The translations under genes and the position numbers were made by a program. The notes below the pieces were generated by a model. The model saw only the letters and a list, made by a program, of their open reading frames with translations. It was not told the DNA's origin and made no database searches. Positions 16,575 through 25,214 of a DNA stretch of 64,000 nucleotides are shown in pieces; the stretch's first letter is position 1; each line of letters opens with the position of its first letter. This DNA is from Sphingomonadaceae bacterium (GTDB taxonomy: Bacteria; Pseudomonadota; Alphaproteobacteria; Sphingomonadales; Sphingomonadaceae). Location of the stretch: positions 1 to 64,000 of the forward strand of contig JAECRT010000001.1 in assembly GCA_016000085.1 (NCBI GenBank), read 5' to 3'.

Positions 16575-17834
16575 TCAATTCTCCTGAATGACGGGAAATC
16601 GATTGTAATAAAATGCAAAACGCTCCCGCAGCGCAGCTATGTCGACGCCAAAAACGCCCTCCAGATCATAGAGTATGCGGCCCTGCGCATGGCGCGGATT
16701 TTCGTCGAGATAACCGAGCAATGCGCGCTCGGCCTCCGGCGTCAACGGCAGGCCAGCCAGATCATAGACGCGCCGCATCATACCTTCCTGGTCGGCCATA
16801 TAGTCGTGGAAAAATATATCGAGCGACTGGTCCGGTCCCCACAGATCCCGCTGGTCGATGCAGGCGCGCAGCAGTCGCTCGATCCGTACGATCCAATGTT
16901 TTGCTAGGCCCGGCGGATCTGTAGGGTCGCGGCGAATGCGGTCGGAATAGCCGAGCATGGTGGTAAGTGAGCGCAGCACCGCCACCGGGTCACGATGACT
17001 GATAACCAGCGTAGCGTCGGGGAAAGCCGCCTTAAGCGCCCCCAGATTTTCCATATGCTGCGGAGATTTCAATATCCAGCGATTTGGCCCCCGGAACCAG
17101 GTCAGCACCTGCAGAACCTTCTTTTCATAAAGATAGCTTTGGGTGCGATCATGCGCGAAATAATGATCGATCCAGCGCGGCAGACGTGTCTGGAATTCCC
17201 AGCTGTAGCAGTTCAAATCCATGTAAAGCAGCTCATTATCCTCATGGATAGAACTGGCTTCCATGCCGTGCATTGCCGCCATGTGCGGCAGCATGGATTC
17301 GAAATGACCCCAGAATTCCGCGCTGCGGACCGCGCGCGGGTCAGCTTCCCCCGGTGCGAGAGGGCGCGCACTGGGTACGGGTTCTTCCGATTCCCAGAGG
17401 GTAAGCGAGCGCAGTCGTTCATCGCGCGCCAGCCAGTTGACGAGATGGGTCGTACCCGATCGCGGCAGCCCGGCGATGATGAGCGGCTTTTCAATCTGGA
17501 TGTCGAGGATTTCCGGATGGCGCTTTACTAGATCCTCGATCCGCAGCCGGTTTGCCATCACGCGGATGGCATGGTCGATGACGGTGATGCGCCCGCCGCG
17601 CGTCAGCCCTTCGTCCTCCGCCAGCGATTGCAGCACGACGGCCAACCGTTCGCGAAAGCCTGTATCTTCGCCAAAATCGCTCAGGCCGCCAGTCAGGGCG
17701 CTGGCGCGGGCAAGTATCTCTTCGACGCCCATATTTTCATCGAAATCCACCGGACCCTGGCGCGCGGCGATAATGTCGGGCGTGAGGCGCGGCTGCGCCA
17801 GATCGTCGATGATGATGTCCTGTGGTGCGCTCAT
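16575..17834 (-). CDS. sulfotransferase family protein (PAPS-binding)
   Basis: This 419-residue protein has the 5'-phosphosulfate-binding loop GLPRSGTTH at residues 122-130 and the 3'-phosphate-binding segment VISHRDPVAVLRS further on, as in PAPS-dependent sulfotransferases. Such enzymes move a sulfo group onto a hydroxyl. The first 115 residues form a helical N-terminal region seen in long bacterial members. It is the second gene of the operon, overlapping the alcohol dehydrogenase stop by ATGA. A sulfotransferase in a degradation operon is unexpected: it might activate a hydroxyl for elimination, detoxify an intermediate, or have another function. A second one lies at 19993-21168. Confidence 0.88.
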   Translation of the reverse strand: MSAPQDIIIDDLAQPRLTPDIIAARQGPVDFDENMGVEEILARASALTGGLSDFGEDTGFRERLAVVLQSLAEDEGLTRGGRITVIDHAIRVMANRLRIEDLVKRHPEILDIQIEKPLIIAGLPRSGTTHLVNWLARDERLRSLTLWESEEPVPSARPLAPGEADPRAVRSAEFWGHFESMLPHMAAMHGMEASSIHEDNELLYMDLNCYSWEFQTRLPRWIDHYFAHDRTQSYLYEKKVLQVLTWFRGPNRWILKSPQHMENLGALKAAFPDATLVISHRDPVAVLRSLTTMLGYSDRIRRDPTDPPGLAKHWIVRIERLLRACIDQRDLWGPDQSLDIFFHDYMADQEGMMRRVYDLAGLPLTPEAERALLGYLDENPRHAQGRILYDLEGVFGVDIAALRERFAFYYNRFPVIQEN

Positions 17835-18877
17835 GCGGCTTCCTTTGCAAATGTCAGCATGACCTTCGCCGAACGATCCGAATCCGCCGCAACGGATAGC
17901 GCCGCATGGAAGTCGCTGAAAAAATCGAATTGGTGACTGATGAGCGGCGTCAGGTCGTGCTTCCCTGTCGCGATCATGGCCAGCGCCTCGCCAAATTCGG
18001 CGGCGCGGTCGTCGGCGATCGAACCGCTCATCTGGATTTCATTCGCCATCATCCGCCAGAGGTCGATGGGAACCGGCTTTTTGTAGAGCGCGATAATAGC
18101 GATACGGGCGCGATATTTGGCGATACCAAAGGCTTCGGTGAGCGCAGCGGACGCCCCGGCACAATCGACAAAAACGTCGGTGCCGACCGTGGGCGCACCG
18201 AACCGATCGCCGCCGCCATGAAAGCGGGTCAGCGCCTTCGTCATGGATTCCATGTCTATATTGCAGGCAAGAGCTGCGCCAAGGGCACGGGCGCGCTCCA
18301 ACCGACTATCCACACGATCGAATATGGCGATGTCGGTCACGCCTAGGTGACGCAACATGGCGACGGTGCAAAGCCCGATCGGACCGGCGCCCAATATCGC
18401 GACTTTGTCGGTCGGCCGGACTTGCATGATCTTTAACGCGTGCAGACCGACGGACAGCGGCTCAGCCAGCGCCGCCTGAGCGAAGCTGACATGGTCAGCC
18501 AAGGGGAAAAGGGTTGCGCCAATGCGTGCGCCGCTGACCCGGATGAAAGGCGCCATCGCGCCATCCGGTCCGCCGCCCCCTATAAAGCCATGGTCCGGAT
18601 TGACGGCGACCCGCATGCCGACGGCCAGCCCTTCCACTCCGGGGCCAGTGGCGGCAATGATGCCGGCAAATTCATGGCCGATGGGCAGCGGATCTTGCAA
18701 TGGTTCCACACCACCCAGGCTGCCCTGCGCGATATAGCCAAGGTCACTGCCGCAAATGCCGCAGGCTGCTACCCGCACCAGCACTTCGCCTGCTGCGACT
18801 TGAGGTATGGCAATGGAATCCAGACGGACATCGCCCGGGCCGTGCACGCGCGCCAGCTGCATCATGCCGCTTTTCAT
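17831..18877 (-). CDS. zinc-type alcohol dehydrogenase (MDR family)
   Basis: This 348-residue medium-chain dehydrogenase would oxidise a secondary alcohol with NAD(P). The catalytic zinc site is visible as CGICGSD (Cys42) and GHE at 67-69, and the Rossmann motif is GAGPIG with FDRVDSR after it. The structural zinc loop with four Cys is missing: the region reads NPDHGFIGGGGPDG. That is a real departure from sorbitol/threonine dehydrogenase types and may affect oligomerisation. GGGAGAG precedes the ATG. This is the first gene of the 11-gene operon, 99 bases from the divergent AraC regulator, which probably controls it. Confidence 0.9.
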   Translation of the reverse strand: MKSGMMQLARVHGPGDVRLDSIAIPQVAAGEVLVRVAACGICGSDLGYIAQGSLGGVEPLQDPLPIGHEFAGIIAATGPGVEGLAVGMRVAVNPDHGFIGGGGPDGAMAPFIRVSGARIGATLFPLADHVSFAQAALAEPLSVGLHALKIMQVRPTDKVAILGAGPIGLCTVAMLRHLGVTDIAIFDRVDSRLERARALGAALACNIDMESMTKALTRFHGGGDRFGAPTVGTDVFVDCAGASAALTEAFGIAKYRARIAIIALYKKPVPIDLWRMMANEIQMSGSIADDRAAEFGEALAMIATGKHDLTPLISHQFDFFSDFHAALSVAADSDRSAKVMLTFAKEAA

Positions 18878-18976
18878 CGCTCTCCCTCCTTATCTTGTTG
18901 CGTTGAATCTGGCACCTTGTGCTGCGCAAATCCAGTTCTTGTTCTGTCGATCACGTTAGATTATCGCTTGGTTGTG

Positions 18977-19861
18977 ATGAAAAATGTTTCGATAGCCAAG
19001 CGATCGTCGCACGAGCTCGCAGACCGCCCCTGGGCGGTGCTGGCGCGAGCTGATAGCGCCACTGCGCGGGTGGAACTGCGCCGCTATGAACTGCCGAGTC
19101 CCAATGAAATGTGGGAGCTGGACGATGCGCCCATCCTGTCGATCGTGATGCCCCGCGCGGAAGGAACGCAGGGCGAAATCATGTTCGACCTCGGCGACCG
19201 GCAACGGCACAAGGTTGGCCGTCTGATGTTACGGCCCGGCGGGATCGCCATGCATTCGCGCGGTGATGGCGGGGTGCTCGACATATTGACCTGCCGCTTC
19301 GATCCAGTGCGATTTGCGGCTGCGACCGGACTGTCTGAATGGGACAACCGACGGCTTAGCCGTTGCGCGGCAATCTCTGCACCGACTGTCATGGCTTTGG
19401 CGGATCGGCTGAAGCAGGAGACGATCTCGCCCGACTTTGGGTCGGACATGGCAATTGACGCGTTGATTCAGCTTCTGATGGTGGAACTGGGGCGCATTTT
19501 CCGTCCCGTGCGGCAGTTTGATACAGGTCAGGGGGGGCTTGCCCCATGGCAATTGGCGCGTATCGAGGAAGTGTTGCGCGCCAGCGACGGGGAATGGCCA
19601 ACGACGGAAGCACTGGCCCGGCTGTGCGGCATCAGCCGTTCGCATCTGTCACGATCCTTCGCCGCAACTATGGGTACATCCCTGTCCGGTCACGCCACGG
19701 CCATTCGCCTTGAAAGAGCGCAGGATATGATCCGCGCCGGCGCGTTACCGATGAATCTGATCGCGCGGGTTTTGGGCTTCGCGACCGCCAGCGCCTTTAG
19801 CGCGACCTTTCGCCGCGCCACGGGCCTGACGCCACGCCAATTCCGGAATGGGTTTCACTGA
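18977..19861 (+). CDS. AraC-family transcriptional regulator
   Basis: This 294-residue protein has a C-terminal double helix-turn-helix: ALARLCGISRSHLSRSFAA, then NLIARVLGFATASAFSATF and the end FRRATGLTPRQFRN. The N-terminal 170 residues form a sensor region without a recognisable ligand motif. The start is uncertain: the frame is open further upstream, but that part overlaps the divergent dehydrogenase gene. The ATG at 18977 leaves a normal 99-base divergent promoter, although its ribosome-binding site is weak. Its position makes it the likely activator of the operon 10071-18877. Whether it also reads the TACGCA motifs elsewhere is unknown; that motif is not in this intergenic gap. Confidence 0.88.
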   Translation: MKNVSIAKRSSHELADRPWAVLARADSATARVELRRYELPSPNEMWELDDAPILSIVMPRAEGTQGEIMFDLGDRQRHKVGRLMLRPGGIAMHSRGDGGVLDILTCRFDPVRFAAATGLSEWDNRRLSRCAAISAPTVMALADRLKQETISPDFGSDMAIDALIQLLMVELGRIFRPVRQFDTGQGGLAPWQLARIEEVLRASDGEWPTTEALARLCGISRSHLSRSFAATMGTSLSGHATAIRLERAQDMIRAGALPMNLIARVLGFATASAFSATFRRATGLTPRQFRNGFH

Positions 19862-19862
19862 C

Positions 19863-19985
19863 ATGTTTTGAGGGGTTGGCGCGCAGGAAAACCATAAGCA
19901 TCTGCACCAGCGCAGCGCCCTGATCTTCCTGCACGAAATGGCTGCCGGGCGCGCCTAGAATGCCCGGCCGGATTTCCATCACTTT
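19863..19985 (-). pseudogene. C-terminal remnant of an alpha/beta-hydrolase
   Basis: On the minus strand this 120-base gap between convergent genes encodes GILGAPGSHFVQEDQGAALV and then LMVFLRANP. This is the usual C-terminal His block (GxxHFxQED) and last helix of haloalkane-dehalogenase or epoxide-hydrolase-like proteins. Nothing upstream encodes the rest of the enzyme, because the complete sulfotransferase gene occupies that DNA. It appears to be the tail of a hydrolase lost by deletion. The identification rests on one short conserved block. Confidence 0.5.
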
Positions 19986-19992
19986 TGCCGCA

Positions 19993-21168
19993 TCAGAGGA
20001 TATAGCGTTCGCGATAGGTGGCAAATGCGCGCTTGATTGCCTCTTCGTCCAACCCGAAGCGTTCCATTGAATAATCGTGCATGGGCCGCTGTTCGCGTTT
20101 GTTGCCGGCAAGGAACTCGTTCAGCGCTTCTTCCAGCCGGTCATCGACGGGGATGCCGATGCGGGAAAGGACACGCCGCGCCTGCGTCATTGGATCCCTT
20201 CCAACTTCGCGATAGTCGATGTCAATGAAGCGCTGCTCGCCTATCCGCGCGCGCGCAGCTTCGAACAGGCCCATCCATTCGACAAGGCGCTGGAACCAAT
20301 ATTCGCCCACCTGGCTGTCGGTCACCGACGCGCTCAGCTTATAAAGCGCCGCCTGCATGGAGATATAGGAAGGCACGGTCTGCAACGGATCGCGATGCGT
20401 CATGATCAGCAGCGCGTCGGGAAAGGCGTTGGCCGCGAGCTCGGCATAGGGCAAGTTGGACGGACTCTTGAGGATCCATTTGGTGCCGCGACGCGATGGA
20501 TCCTGCCACTGGAGATATTGGAGGATGGTCTTGAGATCCTCATGCCCCCTGGACTGGTCATAGCCATTGAGCCAGCGGGTGAAGCTGGGGACGAAATTCA
20601 TGCCCTCTACCATGGTGCTGACGAACATCTGGCCGAGCACCAGGATTTCCTCGTCTGGCGCATCGGGTTCGAGCGGGTGGATGGAGGCGAGTTCGGGCGC
20701 GAGTTGTAGCCAACCGTCGATCATCGCCTGTGCATAGGCGCGGCGTTCGACCGGGTTGCCACGTTCCTCGCCGGGAAAGGGCGCGAAATTCTGTGCTTCA
20801 TACCATCGCAGGCCGGTCATGCCGGGCGCGCTGGCCAATAGCCGCTGGAAAATCGTGCTGCCGGTGCGCGGCAGGCCAAGGATAATGCCCGCCACCTCGA
20901 CCTTTTCGTCTAATATTTCGGGATGCCGCTTGATGTCGTCGATCATTCGCAGGCGGCTGACAAGTCCCTTGACGATGACTTCGGTGGTAGAATCATGGCC
21001 CGCTGGGGTTAGCCGACCTTCACTGTTCGATGCTTCCAGATAATGATCCATAGGCTCGATGAACCAGAGATCTCCAAAATCTTCTAGGCCCGCCCGAATC
21101 CGCGCCTGTTGCAGCAACGCCTCGCGATCCAGCGCTTGCGCGTCAATAATTTCGGACAAAGGCGTCAT
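19993..21168 (-). CDS. sulfotransferase family protein (PAPS-binding)
   Basis: This 391-residue protein has the phosphosulfate loop GLPRTGST at residues 98-105 and the second PAPS segment LIMTHRDPLQTV. The intervening SPSNLPYAELAANAFPDA matches long bacterial sulfotransferases and parallels SPQHMENLGALKAAFPDA in the operon enzyme at 16575-17834, so the two are distant paralogues. I used the ATG at 21168; a GTG at 21177 lies too close to the purine-rich ribosome-binding site. It stands alone, divergent from the TonB-receptor gene, with a TACGCA-type motif (21331) in its leader. The acceptor is unknown. Confidence 0.87.
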   Translation of the reverse strand: MTPLSEIIDAQALDREALLQQARIRAGLEDFGDLWFIEPMDHYLEASNSEGRLTPAGHDSTTEVIVKGLVSRLRMIDDIKRHPEILDEKVEVAGIILGLPRTGSTIFQRLLASAPGMTGLRWYEAQNFAPFPGEERGNPVERRAYAQAMIDGWLQLAPELASIHPLEPDAPDEEILVLGQMFVSTMVEGMNFVPSFTRWLNGYDQSRGHEDLKTILQYLQWQDPSRRGTKWILKSPSNLPYAELAANAFPDALLIMTHRDPLQTVPSYISMQAALYKLSASVTDSQVGEYWFQRLVEWMGLFEAARARIGEQRFIDIDYREVGRDPMTQARRVLSRIGIPVDDRLEEALNEFLAGNKREQRPMHDYSMERFGLDEEAIKRAFATYRERYIL

Positions 21169-21330
21169 ATATATCACTCTCTTCAGGCCGGATGGATGAT
21201 TACAATCAGCAGCGCTATGGGATCGTTGACCGGTAGGAAGTCGCTCCCATACGTCTCTTTCCTCAATTCACCATTGCTGGACAAAATGGCGGTCGCCCAT
21301 AATTCTGCGGAGGGCAGTCGCTATAGTAGT

Positions 21331-21339
21331 TGCGTATCA
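21331..21339 (-). promoter_or_regulatory. TACGCA-type motif, sulfotransferase side
   Basis: TGCGTATCA (TGATACGCA on the minus strand) lies 163 bases upstream of the sulfotransferase start and faces it. The same nine bases occur at 55744-55752. It is part of the repeated motif set; its operator role is inferred. Confidence 0.4.
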
Positions 21340-21427
21340 ACATACCGAAACTGCTCTGTAAAATGCAACGCATAAACCACACTGCCCACTTAAATCATTT
21401 ATATATCGCAAATTGCTTTGACACAAA

Positions 21428-21436
21428 TACGCATAT
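21428..21436 (+). promoter_or_regulatory. TACGCATAT motif, TonB-receptor side
   Basis: TACGCATAT preceded by ACACAAA lies 238 bases before the receptor ATG. The same nine bases occur at 41963-41971 and 61811-61819, both upstream of catabolic genes. Confidence 0.42.
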
Positions 21437-21665
21437 GGGGCATTTCGTGCTTGGCCTGATCGCCCCGGCTTATCGGAGTGGCAGGTCGCCAGCGGTTTAC
21501 GCCACGCAGAAAAAATAATGGCGAGAGGGATGTCTGAATTTCGCGAAGCTCGTGGCTGACGGGCGGCCTCGTGCCGCCAGTTGCCTTCAGCCGCCCTTTC
21601 TCCGCAAATATTCGTGGACCGCATAACAGTCCTGCCTTTCAGGTCGGACATATGGGGAGGAAGAC

Positions 21666-24227
21666 ATGCACTCTGACAATTTGCCGACAGTCCTGTGCCG
21701 CAATATTTGGCTCTTTGTGGGCGTTGCCCCATCGGCCCTCTTATTTCCCGGCCACAGCTTAGCACAGGCGGCCGATCAAACGGCCGAGCAGAACCGTCAG
21801 GCCAGCTTCGCCGAAATCATTGTTACGGCGAACCGGCGAGAGGAGCGCGGACAGGACGTCCCAATCGCCATTACGGCCCTGTCACCCCAGCGACTGGAGC
21901 AGCAGGGCATTTCCAAGGAACAGGATCTCCAGGCTAGCGTGCCTTCGCTGGTGGTCGGCCCGAACGGTCAGGGTTCGCGCGAGTCCAATTCCTTCACGAT
22001 CCGGGGGCAGGGGGCAACCTTCCAGGCATCGCCGGGCGTTGTCGTCTATATGAACGAAGTGCCGCTGCCCGCTGGCATTACGCTCAGCCAGCAGGGTGGG
22101 CCGGGCAACTTCATCGATCTTGAAAATATGCAGGTGCTTTCGGGTCCGCAGGGCACCTTGTTCGGTCGCAACACAACCGGCGGCGCGGTGCTGCTGGTGC
22201 CCAAGAAGCCTGGCGACGAATTTGGCGGCTGGATCAAGGGGGAATATGGCAATTACGACCGGAAATATGCCGAAGGAGCGCTCAATCTACCCGTCAATGA
22301 TAAACTGGCGATCCGGGTTGTCGGTGCCTATCATGATCGCGACGGGTACACCCGCGATGTAGTGTGGAATAAAGATCGCGACAACGAACATTCATATTCG
22401 GGCCGGATTGGCATATTGTTCAAACCGACCGAAACCATCACCAACTACACCATGGCCTATGGCGCCTATTCAAAGAATAATGGTGCAGGACTGATCCACA
22501 AAGGCTTCAATGTCGAGGCGATGGCGGGAATTGGCCTCTGCGCCAACCTTCCGGTGGGCGTTGTTGGCGGTTATTCGTGCGACGTCTATCGCGCGACCAC
22601 GGCTCAGGCCGACGCGTTGGGACCGCGCAAGACCGCTTTTTCGACCGATACTTTTTCGAAGACGCAGACCTGGGGCATCAGCAATACCACCGACATCGAA
22701 TTGTCGGATGAAATCACGCTGTGGAACATCGTCAGCTATCAAAAGATGAAGATCGGATATCGCTACGATGGCGACGCCACCGTCCTTCAGCAGCATGATG
22801 TCGATCCAGGTGTCCTGCCCGCCGATGGTGTAGTAACGCTGCCAGGCACGCCATTCCCGGTGAGTTACGACTTCGCCACGCTATCGACCGAACTTCCACG
22901 CGATAATTTCCGCGTCTGGTCGGAAGAGCTGCAATTCCAAGGCAAGATGTTGGATGATCATCTCAATTGGACGATCGGCGGCTTTTATTTCGATCAGCGG
23001 CCCGATGGCCTGCAGGGGACGCGGGCTAATACATACTGTATCGCGCTTCAGACGGGTCAATGTGAAGCCAGCGTATCGCAATATGGCACCAGCACCGTGT
23101 CCAAAGCCCTTTATGGGCAGGCGACGCTGAATCTGGGCGCGTTTTCGCCGTCGCTCGAAGGTGTGCGTCTGACCGGGGGTTATCGCCAGACCTGGGACCA
23201 TGTGTACGGCTTTGCGACCCAGTATAACAGCAGCAACCTGTTGCCGCCTGGTTTCGTCGTGTGCGGCAAGGACAGTAGCCTGGTCGTGCCGGTGAGCACA
23301 GCGCTTTCCGACTGTCGTTTCACCGGAGCGCAGCGGTCGAGTTCGCCGTCGTGGATCATGGGCCTCGATTACAAGGTTACGCGCGATATCCTGTTGTATG
23401 GGAAGGTTAGCCATAGTTACAAGGCGGGTGGGTTTAATCCTTATGCCGTATTCTTCGGCCAGAACGGCGATCCCGATACCCGCTCCTTCGGGCCGGAAGA
23501 GGTCACCGTCTGGGAAGCGGGTGTGAAGACCGACTTCCGGCTGGGGTCTGTGCCTATCCGCGTCAATGTCGCGGGCTATACGACCGATTACCAAGGCATT
23601 CAGCGCGCATCCGGGGACTTCAATTTTGCGACGGGGGCGGGCGGCGCCAAGACGCTGAACGCCGACGCGCGGATCAAGGGCATCGAAGTCGAGGCTTCGA
23701 TGCGGCCCTTCCCCGGCGTGGAAATTGGAGGGAATTTCAGCTATACTGACGCCAAATATAAAAAATATCAGTATGTTACCGGTACAGAAACAGTAGCCTG
23801 CAATGGTATCGTCGCGCCGGGCGGTACCGCAGACGCGTCCTGCCTGCCATTCCAATATGTCTCGCCCTATATCTGGAGCTTCCATGTATCCGCCGAGCAG
23901 CCGCTGGCGGATGATATGGGTACCCTGGCCGTATATGCGAACTATTCGCACACTTCGCGCCAGTTTACCGAAGCGGTCAATCTGCCGGAAAATCAGCCTG
24001 GCGCCTATCTGGAAGCTTTCGGCCTGCTCAATGTCTCACTGGACTGGCGCAAGGTCGGAGGATCGGGCTTCGACCTCAGCCTGTTCGGGACGAATCTGGC
24101 CAACAAACTATATCGTATCTCAAACTCGGACGTCTATCAGGCAGGTAGTTTGCTTTACCAGGCGACGCTTTATGGCGAACCTCGCATGTACGGCCTGCGC
24201 GTCAAATATACGTTCGGCGGCGGCTGA
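21666..24227 (+). CDS. TonB-dependent outer-membrane receptor, complete
   Basis: This complete receptor of 853 residues is the most likely importer for the cluster's substrate. It has a hydrophobic signal segment ending near HSLAQA (residues about 30-35), a TonB-box-like EIIVTANRREE at about 50-60, a plug domain with the motif VLSGPQGTLFGRNTTGGA, and a barrel ending in YGLRVKYTFGGG. The ATG follows GGGGAGGAAGAC, a strong ribosome-binding site. It is the only gene of its unit and ends at a classical terminator. The pseudogene at 28008-28213 carries the remains of a close relative (MQVLAGPQG, LTPKKPTNEFGGW). The ligand is unknown. Confidence 0.95.
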   Translation: MHSDNLPTVLCRNIWLFVGVAPSALLFPGHSLAQAADQTAEQNRQASFAEIIVTANRREERGQDVPIAITALSPQRLEQQGISKEQDLQASVPSLVVGPNGQGSRESNSFTIRGQGATFQASPGVVVYMNEVPLPAGITLSQQGGPGNFIDLENMQVLSGPQGTLFGRNTTGGAVLLVPKKPGDEFGGWIKGEYGNYDRKYAEGALNLPVNDKLAIRVVGAYHDRDGYTRDVVWNKDRDNEHSYSGRIGILFKPTETITNYTMAYGAYSKNNGAGLIHKGFNVEAMAGIGLCANLPVGVVGGYSCDVYRATTAQADALGPRKTAFSTDTFSKTQTWGISNTTDIELSDEITLWNIVSYQKMKIGYRYDGDATVLQQHDVDPGVLPADGVVTLPGTPFPVSYDFATLSTELPRDNFRVWSEELQFQGKMLDDHLNWTIGGFYFDQRPDGLQGTRANTYCIALQTGQCEASVSQYGTSTVSKALYGQATLNLGAFSPSLEGVRLTGGYRQTWDHVYGFATQYNSSNLLPPGFVVCGKDSSLVVPVSTALSDCRFTGAQRSSSPSWIMGLDYKVTRDILLYGKVSHSYKAGGFNPYAVFFGQNGDPDTRSFGPEEVTVWEAGVKTDFRLGSVPIRVNVAGYTTDYQGIQRASGDFNFATGAGGAKTLNADARIKGIEVEASMRPFPGVEIGGNFSYTDAKYKKYQYVTGTETVACNGIVAPGGTADASCLPFQYVSPYIWSFHVSAEQPLADDMGTLAVYANYSHTSRQFTEAVNLPENQPGAYLEAFGLLNVSLDWRKVGGSGFDLSLFGTNLANKLYRISNSDVYQAGSLLYQATLYGEPRMYGLRVKYTFGGG

Positions 24228-24261
24228 TCGGTTTGACGAAACGCGGACCGAAGCAAGCAAA

Positions 24262-24293
24262 AAGGCCGGGGGCTCAATCGAGACCCCGGCCTT
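24262..24293. terminator. rho-independent terminator hairpin
   Basis: AAGGCCGGGG (24262-24271) pairs perfectly with CCCCGGCCTT (24284-24293) around a 12-base loop. It lies between the convergent TonB-receptor and SDR genes. The A-rich left flank (CAAGCAAAA) gives a T-rich tail on the minus strand, and the stem probably works in both directions. Confidence 0.75.
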
Positions 24294-24329
24294 AAATCGT
24301 TGATATCATCGATAAACGTTGTGGCGACT

Positions 24330-25076
24330 TTAGCCTGCGGTCTGACCCCCATCGACGGAGAGGGCAACACCTGTGATGCGCTTGGCTTCCGCTGACGCCA
24401 GGAATGCCACGCTATCGGCAATGTCCTCGGGCATCGCCATTGCACCACCGTCGAGCCAGGACGCTGAGCGCATCACCATCTGCCAGTCGATATTTTCGGG
24501 CGGCGCCTGCTGCACCATGGGGGTGTTGACCCCACCGGGACAGATCGCGTTGACGCGCACGCCTTCCTTGGAAAACTCCAGGGCCAAAGCACGAGTAAGG
24601 CCAACGACACCATGTTTCGAGGCGGTATAGGCCGAATTATAGGGTACGCCGACCAGGCCGGCGGCAGACGCCATGTTGACGATATTGCCGCGCCGTTCGA
24701 TCAGATGCGGCATCGCGGCATGACACATATGATAAACACCGGTCAGGTTGACTGAAATCACCCGGTCCCAACGTGTTCGGTCGACTTCGGCGAAACGTCC
24801 GAAATCCAGCACGCCTGCGATGTTGCAGAGAATGTCCAGCCCTCCATGCAGGCTGACCGCGCGATCCACGATCGCTTTGCAGGAATTCTCGTCGGCGACG
24901 TCGAGCGCGATGGCCGTGGCTGCCTGTCCGATCGCGGCGGCGACCTCCTCGACGCCATCGGCATTCCTATCGCCAATGATAATTTTCGCGCCTTCTGCGG
25001 CGAGCCTTTTTGCTACGGCCAGCCCGATACCAGAGGCAGCGCCGGTCACGACGGCAATTTTACCTTCCAGGCGCAT
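24330..25076 (-). CDS. short-chain dehydrogenase/reductase (SDR)
   Basis: This 248-residue SDR has TGAASGIG near residue 11, an altered CNIAG where NNAG is usual, a catalytic Ser in NMASAAG, and YTASK near 152. An Asp after the second strand (IIGDRNAD) suggests NAD. It ends with SVDGGQTAG. The ATG at 25076 has AGGAGAAGAAGAT directly upstream, which I prefer over a longer frame to 25148. It is divergent from the SnoaL/AhpD-like/SDR operon, with a TACGCATTTCAAT motif in the gap. Substrate unknown. Confidence 0.9.
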   Translation of the reverse strand: MRLEGKIAVVTGAASGIGLAVAKRLAAEGAKIIIGDRNADGVEEVAAAIGQAATAIALDVADENSCKAIVDRAVSLHGGLDILCNIAGVLDFGRFAEVDRTRWDRVISVNLTGVYHMCHAAMPHLIERRGNIVNMASAAGLVGVPYNSAYTASKHGVVGLTRALALEFSKEGVRVNAICPGGVNTPMVQQAPPENIDWQMVMRSASWLDGGAMAMPEDIADSVAFLASAEAKRITGVALSVDGGQTAG

Positions 25077-25123
25077 ATCTTCTTCTCCTGCTATATTATG
25101 AAACAATGCTTGCGTCACATTGC

Positions 25124-25136
25124 TACGCATTTCAAT
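25124..25136 (+). promoter_or_regulatory. TACGCATTTCAAT motif in divergent promoter region
   Basis: TACGCATTTCAAT lies between the divergent SDR (start 25076) and the SnoaL operon (start 25215). It matches the best motif copy at 61811 in 12 of 13 positions. A weaker inverted word, CGCGTATTT, follows at 25176. Confidence 0.45.
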
Positions 25137-25214
25137 AAATGGCGTCACTATAAAATATGAAAGCGCGAATCGAATCGCGTATTTTTCAACTCGATTAGGA
25201 AGGTGGAGGATGCT

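Larger units (their letters stand above)
21169..21665. other. 497-base divergent intergenic region
   Basis: No gene is apparent. The region separates a sulfotransferase (minus) and a TonB receptor (plus). Its middle (21330-21440) is AT-rich and carries two opposed TACGCA-type motifs. The last 130 bases form a GC-rich leader ending in the ribosome-binding site GGGGAGG just before the receptor ATG. The length leaves room for more control sites than are recognised here. Confidence 0.5.

Noticed and set aside
18440-18976. N-terminal extension of the AraC regulator to 473 residues
   Set aside because: The extra 179 residues are antisense to the zinc dehydrogenase gene and would remove the divergent promoter.
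22881-23951. A 356-codon minus-strand open frame inside the TonB-receptor gene
   Set aside because: The plus-strand receptor is complete with signal peptide, plug and barrel; the antisense translation is low in family-like text.
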